Source: Pseudomonas hefeiensis (GTDB lineage Bacteria; Pseudomonadota; Gammaproteobacteria; Pseudomonadales; Pseudomonadaceae). From it: a DNA stretch of 64,000 nucleotides. Below are positions 57,892 through 64,000 of this stretch, piece by piece. The translations under genes and the position numbers were made by a program. The stretch lies in NCBI RefSeq assembly GCF_030687835.1, contig NZ_CP117449.1, forward strand, positions 5,771,001-5,835,000. Reading direction: 5' to 3'. The notes under the pieces were generated by a model. That model had not been told where the DNA came from. It did not search any database and worked only from the letters and a program-made list of their open reading frames with translations. Positions within the stretch are counted from its first letter, which is position 1; the number at the start of each line of letters is the position of its first letter.

Positions 57892-59689
57892 GCCTTTCAG
57901 CGCCACCCAGGCCGTTGCGGCAGGCATCGACTTCGCTGAGTTGCAGGCCGGGCCCCTTGGACTGTTCTGGAATGAATACCGTCCCGAAGACGGTGCCTGC
58001 CGGATCTGGCACTGGCAGGATGCCAAGGCCCGATGCCTGACTCCAGACGGGTTCAGTGCGCGCAGCCGGGTTTATGAGTATGGCGGCGGATCGTTCTGCC
58101 TGAGCGACGACGGTGTGCTGTTCGTCAATGAGGCCGACCAGCAGGTGTATCACCAGTCGCTGACCAGCGAACAACCCGTGGCGCTGACCTCGGGGGATTG
58201 TCGATATGGCGATCTTCACTTCGCTTGCGGCCAGGTGCTGGCGGTGGAGGAGCAGGCCAATCAGCATCGCCTGGTCTCGATCGGGCTGGCGGATCATCAA
58301 CGGCATCTGCTGGCCGAAGGCGCGGACTTCTACGCCGCGCCGACCTTGAGCCCTGATGGTCGACGGCTGGCCTGGGTGGAGTGGAGCCGCCCCCATCAAC
58401 CCTGGACGTCAACGAGACTGATGCTGGCCGAGCACAACGCTGGCGCCTGGGGCAGGCCCCGCTGCGTAGGGGGCGGTGGTAAAGACGAGTCCATTCAGCA
58501 ACCGCGTTTTGATGATCGCAATCGCCTCTATTGCCTGAGCGATCGTGGCGGTTATTGGCAACCCTGGATTGAGTCTGCCGACGGCCTGGACCCACTGCCC
58601 GCCGCCGAAGCCGATCACGCCCCTGCGCCCTGGCAACTGGGCGGCTGTACGTGGCTGCCGGTGGGCGAACGCGAATACCTGGCGAGCTGGACCGAGGCGG
58701 GATTCGGCCGACTGGGTCTTTGCCGCAGCCGCGGCGCATACGAAGATTTCACCGGCACTTACACCCGTTTTCGCAGCCTGGCACTGGATGAGCGGTTCAT
58801 TTATGCCATCGCCGCCTCGCCAATCAGCCCGTCGGCGGTGATCACCATTGATCGGCAAAACCATGAAGTGGTGGTGCTGGCCGGTGGCGGCGCGCCGTTA
58901 CCCGTCGAACACATCAGCCGCCCTCGAACCCTGTGCTACCCCTCGGCCTCCAGCCAAGCCCATGGGTTCTTTTATCCCCCGGCCATGAACGCCGAGGAAA
59001 AACCGCCACTGGTGGTGTTTATCCATGGCGGACCGACCTCGGCGTGTTATCCCATCTTTGATCCGCGCATCCAGTACTGGACCCAGCGTGGCTTTGCCGT
59101 GGCCGATCTCAATTACCGCGGCAGCAGCGGTTATGGCCGGGCCTATCGACAGGCGCTGTATTTGAACTGGGGCGTGGTGGATGTCGAGGATGCCTGCGCG
59201 GTGGTCACGCACCTTGAAGAGCAAGGCTTGATCGATGGCCGTGGCGCGTTCATTCGTGGCGGCAGTGCCGGTGGTTACACGACTCTTTGCGCCTTGGCGT
59301 TCCATGACGTGTTCCGCGCCGGCGCCAGCCTCTATGGCGTCAGCGACCCCGTCGCCCTGGCCCACGCCACACATAAATTCGAAGGCGACTATCTGGATTG
59401 GCTGATCGGCGACCCGCAACAGGACGCCGAACGCTACCGCGACCGCACACCACTGCTGCACGCTGACCAGATCCGCGCGCCGGTGATATTTTTCCAGGGT
59501 GAACTGGATGCAGTGGTCGTGCCGCAGCAGACCCGCGATATGGTCGAGGCACTGGAGGACAACAGCGTCACGGTAGAAGCGCATTACTACGCCGATGAAC
59601 GCCATGGCTTTCGCAAGGCGATAAACCAGGCTCATGCGCTGGAGCATGAGTGGTTGTTTTATCGCAAAGTGATGGATGGCCCCCCTTAG
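57857..59689 (+). CDS. S9 family prolyl oligopeptidase linked to pqq cluster
   Basis: Serine peptidase of 610 residues. An N-terminal beta-propeller (about 10-350) is followed by an alpha/beta-hydrolase catalytic domain. The nucleophile is in [12 protein letters not shown] (about residue 475), Asp in [12 protein letters not shown] and His in DERHGFRKA. It starts inside pqqE (35 bp overlap), so it belongs to the pqq operon. Some Pseudomonas authors call such a gene pqqM. It may trim PqqA fragments together with PqqF, but it is not present in all PQQ producers, so its role is inferred from position. Confidence 0.9.
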   Translation: MNETHASSLKAEPFSATQAVAAGIDFAELQAGPLGLFWNEYRPEDGACRIWHWQDAKARCLTPDGFSARSRVYEYGGGSFCLSDDGVLFVNEADQQVYHQSLTSEQPVALTSGDCRYGDLHFACGQVLAVEEQANQHRLVSIGLADHQRHLLAEGADFYAAPTLSPDGRRLAWVEWSRPHQPWTSTRLMLAEHNAGAWGRPRCVGGGGKDESIQQPRFDDRNRLYCLSDRGGYWQPWIESADGLDPLPAAEADHAPAPWQLGGCTWLPVGEREYLASWTEAGFGRLGLCRSRGAYEDFTGTYTRFRSLALDERFIYAIAASPISPSAVITIDRQNHEVVVLAGGGAPLPVEHISRPRTLCYPSASSQAHGFFYPPAMNAEEKPPLVVFIHGGPTSACYPIFDPRIQYWTQRGFAVADLNYRGSSGYGRAYRQALYLNWGVVDVEDACAVVTHLEEQGLIDGRGAFIRGGSAGGYTTLCALAFHDVFRAGASLYGVSDPVALAHATHKFEGDYLDWLIGDPQQDAERYRDRTPLLHADQIRAPVIFFQGELDAVVVPQQTRDMVEALEDNSVTVEAHYYADERHGFRKAINQAHALEHEWLFYRKVMDGPP

Positions 59690-59703
59690 GTAGATGCAAA
59701 ACG

Positions 59704-59794
59704 AGTGTGGGAGCGGGCTTGCTCGCGAATGCGGTGTGTCAGTCATGAGTCTTCAACTGATACACCGCATTCGCGAGCAAGCCCGCTCCCACAG
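59704..59794. repeat. REP pair at the end of the pqq operon
   Basis: Near-perfect pair of the GCGAGCAAGCCCGCTCCCAC subtype with inner arms GCGGTGTGTCAG / CTGATACACCGC, 15 bp after the S9 peptidase stop. It lies between convergent genes. Confidence 0.92.
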
Positions 59795-59828
59795 AGTTCG
59801 ACAACTCAACTAAATTTTCGCCAGCCTC

Positions 59829-59987
59829 TCAGCGCTTGGCGATGATGTACACCGCATGCACGATGCCAGGGATGTAGCCCAATAGGGTCAGCAGAATATT
59901 CAGCCAGAAAGCCCCGCCGAAACCGACTTGCAGGAACACACCCAATGGCGGCAGCAGGATGGCGATGATGATTCGAATAATATCCAT
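59829..59987 (-). CDS. YqaE/Pmp3 family small membrane protein
   Basis: Two-helix membrane protein of 52 residues: MDIIRIIIAILLPPLGVFLQ, then VGFGGAFWLNILLTLLGYIPG. The LPPLGVFL and GYIPGIVHA motifs define the Pmp3/UPF0057 family, which is linked to membrane-potential and salt stress in yeast and plants. AGGAG lies six bases before the ATG; longer frames upstream run into the terminator and leader. It is monocistronic. Confidence 0.93.
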   Translation of the reverse strand: MDIIRIIIAILLPPLGVFLQVGFGGAFWLNILLTLLGYIPGIVHAVYIIAKR

Positions 59988-60112
59988 GGATGACTCCTGA
60001 TTGGCGATGGCCACATTGCCATATAGCTCATGGACACCTGACCGCTCGTCAGGGTTCAGTGAGAAGCAATCCAGAAGGGATAAGCGCGGGAAGATAAAAA
60101 CGCGGACAAAAG

Positions 60113-60136
60113 AAAACCCCGCCGAAGCGGGGTTTT
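60113..60136. terminator. GC hairpin upstream of the YqaE gene
   Basis: AAAACCCCGC-CGAA-GCGGGGTTTT, symmetrical with A and T tracts on both sides. It could terminate transcription arriving from either direction, including from the acyl-CoA dehydrogenase gene at 60318. Confidence 0.85.
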
Positions 60137-60284
60137 GCAGACTGTTTCCCTGACATCCATTTCGCTCCGCCATCCTGGCAGAATCCTACGTGTCCATGTT
60201 TTTGCTTTGCGCATCCTGCGCGACGTCCATGTGAAGTAGATTAGCCCTGGATCCAATCTGCCGATAGAGGGAAAACGCCAGCAC

Positions 60285-60310
60285 GTTGTGTAAGCGTTTG
60301 CTTACACAAC
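60285..60310. repeat. Perfect 11-bp inverted repeat after acyl-CoA dehydrogenase
   Basis: GTTGTGTAAGC-GTTT-GCTTACACAAC, seven bases after the stop of the minus-strand gene. No T-run follows on either strand. It may be a terminator stem or a protein-binding palindrome. Confidence 0.75.
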
Positions 60311-60317
60311 ATCAGTT

Positions 60318-62096
60318 TTAGAACTGCTCAGGCTCCAACAGGAACAGCGACTCGCTACCTGCTTTCACCGAAGCACTCAGAGAGTGAATACGCGGCAGCA
60401 AGCGGGCGAAGTAGAACCGTGCCGTACCCAGTTTGCTCGCATAGAAATCATCCTGGGCTTCTTTGCCCAAAGCCGCCTTGGCCATCAGCGCCCACATATA
60501 GGCATAGGCGGTGTAGCCAAACGCCTGGAGATATTCCACGGAGGCGGCACCGATTTCGTTCGGGTTGTTTTTCGATCGGTCCAGCAACCATTCAGTCAGC
60601 TCATCCAACGTACCGACAGCATCGTTCAGCGGCTTGGTGAACTCCGCCAGATCGCTGCTCGCGGTAGCGGTGAAGTGGCGAATTTCGTCAGTGAACAGTT
60701 TGTAGAACGCCCCGCCGCTGCCGACGATCTTACGCCCCACCAGGTCCAGCGCCTGGATACCGTTGGTGCCTTCGTAGATCTGGGTGATGCGCACGTCACG
60801 CACCAGTTGCTCCTGACCCCATTCGCGAATATAGCCGTGGCCGCCGAAAACCTGCTGGCCATGGACAGTCGTTTCCAGCCCCAAATCGGTCAGGAAGGCC
60901 TTCGCCACCGGTGTCAGCAAGGCCACCAGATCTTCGGCACGTTTGCGGGTGGCCGGGTCTTCGCTGAATTTGGCGGTGTCCAGTTGCATCGCCACGTAGG
61001 TGGAAAATGCCCGGCCACCTTCGTTCGAAGCTTTCATGGTCAGCAACATCCGGCGCACGTCCGGGTGGACGATGATCGGGTCAGCGACTTTGTCTTTGTT
61101 CTGCGCACCGGTTGGCGAACGGCTTTGCAGCCGGTCACGGGCGTACTCGATGGCGTTCTGGTAAGAACGCTCACCGGTGGCCAGGCCCTGGATACCCACC
61201 CCAAGACGCTCGTAGTTCATCATGGTGAACATCGCCGCCAAGCCTTTGTTTGGTTCGCCGACCAGGTAACCCGCGGCTTCGTCGAAGTTCATCACACAGG
61301 TGGCAGATGCCTGGATGCCCATCTTGTGTTCGATCGACCCGCAATTGGCCGCGTTACGCGCACCCAGGCTGCCGTCGGCATTGACCATGAACTTGGGCAC
61401 CAGGAACAACGAAATGCCTTTCGGGCCTGCGGGCGCATCCGGCAACTTCGCCAGCACCAGGTGAATGATGTTTTCGGTGAGATCGTGTTCGCCGCCAGTA
61501 ATGAAGATCTTGGTGCCGCTGACCTTATAGGAGCCGTCGGCCTGAGGTTCGGCCTTGGTGCGAATGATGCCCAGGTCCGTACCGGCATGCGGCTCGGTCA
61601 GGCACATGGAACCGGCCCAGATGCCAGCGTACATGTTCGGCAGGTAGGCGGCTTTAAGCTCTTCACTGGCGTGGGCATTGATCGACAGGCAAGCGCCGGC
61701 GGTCAGCATGGGGTACAGACCGAATGACAGGCTGGCGGAGTTGACCATTTCTTCGACCTGAGCCGAAACAGCCTTGGGCATGCCCATGCCGCCGTAGGTC
61801 GGATCACCACCGACACCGACCCAGCCGCCTTCAGCGTAAGTCTTGTAGGCCTGTGGGAAACCGGCTGGCGTGGTGACGGCACCGTCAGCCCAGTGGCAAC
61901 CTTCTTCGTCAGCTGCACGGCTGAGGGGGGCGACGCTTTTGCTGGTGACTTTACCGGCTTCCTCAAGGATCGCCTCGACGGTTTCAGCGTCTACGGTCTC
62001 GGCCAGCGCCGGCAGTTGAGCCCAGAGTTTCGCGACCTCGAACACTTCATTGAGGACGAAGCGCATATCGCGCAGGGGCGCTTTGTAGTCAGCCAT
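60318..62096 (-). CDS. Acyl-CoA dehydrogenase (DmdC/FadE-type, 592 residues)
   Basis: FAD enzyme that introduces the alpha-beta double bond in acyl-CoA, probably in fatty-acid beta-oxidation. It is longer than classical acyl-CoA dehydrogenases because of an extra C-terminal domain (about 470-590). Motifs are MCLTEPHAGTDLG (about 155-167), the substrate/FAD region MMNYERLGVGIQGLATGE, and the catalytic base Glu in IYEGTNGIQALDLVGRK. The start is the ATG at 62096 (MADYKAPLRDM), where the family begins; a further 29 codons upstream are leader. A paralogue follows in tandem. Confidence 0.93.
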   Translation of the reverse strand: MADYKAPLRDMRFVLNEVFEVAKLWAQLPALAETVDAETVEAILEEAGKVTSKSVAPLSRAADEEGCHWADGAVTTPAGFPQAYKTYAEGGWVGVGGDPTYGGMGMPKAVSAQVEEMVNSASLSFGLYPMLTAGACLSINAHASEELKAAYLPNMYAGIWAGSMCLTEPHAGTDLGIIRTKAEPQADGSYKVSGTKIFITGGEHDLTENIIHLVLAKLPDAPAGPKGISLFLVPKFMVNADGSLGARNAANCGSIEHKMGIQASATCVMNFDEAAGYLVGEPNKGLAAMFTMMNYERLGVGIQGLATGERSYQNAIEYARDRLQSRSPTGAQNKDKVADPIIVHPDVRRMLLTMKASNEGGRAFSTYVAMQLDTAKFSEDPATRKRAEDLVALLTPVAKAFLTDLGLETTVHGQQVFGGHGYIREWGQEQLVRDVRITQIYEGTNGIQALDLVGRKIVGSGGAFYKLFTDEIRHFTATASSDLAEFTKPLNDAVGTLDELTEWLLDRSKNNPNEIGAASVEYLQAFGYTAYAYMWALMAKAALGKEAQDDFYASKLGTARFYFARLLPRIHSLSASVKAGSESLFLLEPEQF

Positions 62097-62230
62097 GGCA
62101 AACCTCGCAGGATCTAAACAATTGGTTCGTAAGAAAACGGTTTTTGCAGTGGTCTGAGTGTACCCCAACAACTTTTGCGACACATAGGGTCAGCTGGTGA
62201 CTGTTTTGTTATTTTTAGTCACTACAGGAG

Positions 62231-62300
62231 AGATCGCAGGCTTCGTCAGGTCCTACAGAAGAGCGCGTACTCCCTGTAGAGCTGGCGAAGCCTGCGATCT
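62231..62300. repeat. Inverted repeat of the GATCGCAGGCTTCG family
   Basis: Arms AGATCGCAGGCTTCG (62231-62245) and CGAAGCCTGCGATCT (62286-62300) with inner CCTACAG/CTGTAG elements. This is a third repeat family, different from the REP units, and it fills the gap between the two acyl-CoA dehydrogenase genes. Confidence 0.85.
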
Positions 62301-62316
62301 TTGCTCCCCCCTCACA

Positions 62317-64000
62317 TCAGAGGGCAAACAACTCCGCCGGCAGCTTCATCAAGCAATCGCTCCCCGCCTCAACCGCGGCCCGATGGGCGGCGGTCCTTGG
62401 CAGCAGGCGCTTGAAGTAAAACTCACAGGTCGCCAGTTTGCCCCGACAGAAATCCGCGTCACCTTCGCCAGCGTCAAGTTGCGCCTGGGCCACCAATGCC
62501 ATGCGCAACCACAGATAGGCCAGGATGATGTAGCCGCTGTACATCAAATAGTCCACCGAAGCAGCGCCGACTTCATCGGGGTTCTTCATGGCCGCCATGC
62601 CGACCTGGGTAGTCAGCTCGCCCCATTGCCGGTTCAGCTCATCGAGTTGCGCGATATAGGACTTGAGTTGTGGGTGATCGGCATTGGCAGCGCAGAATTT
62701 GTGGACGATTTTGGTGAACCCTCGCAGCAACTTGCCCTGGCTGCCCAACACCTTGCGCCCCAGCAGATCCAGCGCCTGAATACCATTGGTGCCTTCGTAG
62801 ATCGGCGCAATGCGACAGTCGCGCACCAGCTGTTCCATGCCCCACTCACGAATGAAACCGTGGCCGCCAAACACCTGCATGCCGTGGTTGGTCACTTCCA
62901 GGCCAGTATCGGTCATGAAAGCCTTGCAGATCGGGGTGAGGAACGCCAGCAGGTCTTCGGCCTCCTGGCGGGCGGTTTCGTCGCGGCTCAGGTGTGCAAT
63001 GTCCAACAGTTGCGCGGTGAAGTAAGTCAGCGCCCGGTTGCCCTCGTTGAAGGCCTTCATGGTCAGCAGCATCCGGCGCACATCGGGGTGGACGATGATC
63101 GGGTCGGCGGCTTTTTCCGGCGCCTTGGGCCCGGTCAGCGAGCGCATCTGCAAACGGTCGTTGGCATATTTGATCGCGCCCTGGAAGCTCGCTTCCCCGA
63201 GGCACAGGCCCTGCATGCCGGTGCCTAGCCGGGCATGGTTCATCATGGTGAACATGCAGTTCAGGCCCTTGTTCGGCTCGCCGATCAAGAATCCCTTGGC
63301 CCCGTCGAAATTAAGCACGCAAGTGGCGGAAGCCTTGATGCCCATTTTGTGCTCGATCGAGCCGCAGGAGACGCCATTGCGCGGTCCCGCTTCGCCACTG
63401 GCGTCAGGCAGGAATTTGGGCACGATGAACAGCGAGATACCTTTGGTCCCGGCAGGGGCATCCGGCAGTTTGGCGAGCACCAAGTGAATGATGTTGTCGC
63501 TCATGTCGTGTTCGCCGGCGGAAATGAAAATCTTGCTGCCGGTAATCGCGTAGCTGCCGTCGGCCTGAGGCAAGGCGCGGGTCTTGATGATGCCCAGGTC
63601 GGTGCCGCAATGGGCTTCGGTGAGACACATCGTGCCGGTCCACTGACCGGCCGTGAGCCTGGTGAGGTAGGCCTGTTTCTGTTCTTCGGTGCCGTGGGCA
63701 TGAATGGCCGACATCGCACCGTGGGTCAGACCCGGGTACATGCCCCAGGACGTATTGCTGGAACCCACCATTTCGCTGATGACCAGGCCCAGGGAACTGG
63801 GCAATCCTTGGCCACCGTAAGCCGGATCCGCCGCCAGCCCGTGCCAGCCGCCCTCCACGTATTGTGCGAAAGCCTGCTTGAAGCCTGTAGGCGTGGTGAC
63901 CACGCCGTTGTCGAAATGGCAGCCTTCTTCGTCGCCGCCACGATTGAGCGGCGCCAGCACGTTCTCACAGAACCTGGCGCCTTCCTCGAGGATCGCGCTG
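62317..64000 (-). CDS. Acyl-CoA dehydrogenase paralogue, 5'-truncated by window edge
   Basis: About 561 C-terminal residues of a second DmdC/FadE-type acyl-CoA dehydrogenase; the frame stays open through base 64000, so the N-terminus is outside. It shares MCLTEAHCGTDLGIIKT, MFTMMNHARLGTGMQGLCLGE and the catalytic IYEGTNGIQALDLLGRK with its neighbour, from which it clearly arose by duplication. The C-terminus ends LPAELFAL. The two genes are in the same direction, this one upstream. The chain length oxidised by each is unknown. Confidence 0.93.
   Translation of the reverse strand, partial: SAILEEGARFCENVLAPLNRGGDEEGCHFDNGVVTTPTGFKQAFAQYVEGGWHGLAADPAYGGQGLPSSLGLVISEMVGSSNTSWGMYPGLTHGAMSAIHAHGTEEQKQAYLTRLTAGQWTGTMCLTEAHCGTDLGIIKTRALPQADGSYAITGSKIFISAGEHDMSDNIIHLVLAKLPDAPAGTKGISLFIVPKFLPDASGEAGPRNGVSCGSIEHKMGIKASATCVLNFDGAKGFLIGEPNKGLNCMFTMMNHARLGTGMQGLCLGEASFQGAIKYANDRLQMRSLTGPKAPEKAADPIIVHPDVRRMLLTMKAFNEGNRALTYFTAQLLDIAHLSRDETARQEAEDLLAFLTPICKAFMTDTGLEVTNHGMQVFGGHGFIREWGMEQLVRDCRIAPIYEGTNGIQALDLLGRKVLGSQGKLLRGFTKIVHKFCAANADHPQLKSYIAQLDELNRQWGELTTQVGMAAMKNPDEVGAASVDYLMYSGYIILAYLWLRMALVAQAQLDAGEGDADFCRGKLATCEFYFKRLLPRTAAHRAAVEAGSDCLMKLPAELFAL

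Overview
This 64 kb window is chromosomal DNA of a Pseudomonas, most likely of the P. fluorescens group. The evidence is the G+C-rich, CTG/GCC-rich coding sequence, the gene neighbourhoods typical of the genus (rpe-gph-trpE, murU-amgK next to lptD-surA-pdxA-rsmA-apaGH, folB/plsY/tsaD/rpsU/dnaG/rpoD, and davBA beside pqqFABCDE), and about ten REP palindromes of the GCGAGCAGGCTCGCTCCCAC type scattered between genes. Almost all of it is core genome; no prophage, CRISPR array or insertion sequence was seen.

Layout. 1-12 kb: 3' part of an autotransporter esterase (estA type), the rpe-gph-trpE operon on the minus strand, an iron-dependent alcohol dehydrogenase, a polyamine-type ABC transporter operon, and a LuxR-type response regulator. 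12-18 kb: the sensor kinase of that regulator, a DUF3530 protein, a DjlA-like co-chaperone and the murU-amgK cell-wall recycling pair. 18-20.9 kb: a complete-looking group II intron with its reverse transcriptase/maturase, inserted in the leader of lptD in sense orientation. 21-28.6 kb: the lptD-surA-pdxA-rsmA-apaG-apaH operon, then glpE. surA carries two and apaG one single-base insertion, all in short homopolymers. 28.6-33.8 kb: the stress operon prkA-yeaH-spoVR behind a structured leader. 33.8-42.5 kb: cca, folK, folB, plsY, tsaD, rpsU, dnaG and rpoD.

42.6-64 kb: a periplasmic-sensor PAS/GGDEF/EAL protein, a CAU-anticodon tRNA (probably tRNA-Ile2), a sodium:alanine-type symporter of somewhat unusual composition, an Lrp-type regulator, the lysine catabolic genes davB and davA, the PQQ cofactor cluster pqqF-A-B-C-D-E followed by an S9 peptidase, a YqaE/Pmp3 small membrane protein, and two tandem acyl-CoA dehydrogenases, the second running off the window end.

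How the genes work together. lptD and surA serve outer-membrane biogenesis, and murU/amgK salvage MurNAc for peptidoglycan. davB/davA open the aminovalerate route of L-lysine degradation and are probably controlled by the adjacent Lrp-type gene. The pqq genes make the quinone cofactor of periplasmic dehydrogenases, with two proteases (M16 and S9) flanking the core. The most interesting signals are the intron that must be removed or read through to express the essential lptD, a tryptophan-rich tail on Gph that looks like an embedded trp leader for trpE, an imperfect dyad just upstream of pqqA, a hairpin-rich leader in front of prkA, and REP palindromes that have become part of coding sequence (folK) or sit inside operons (kinase/regulator, pqqB/pqqC).
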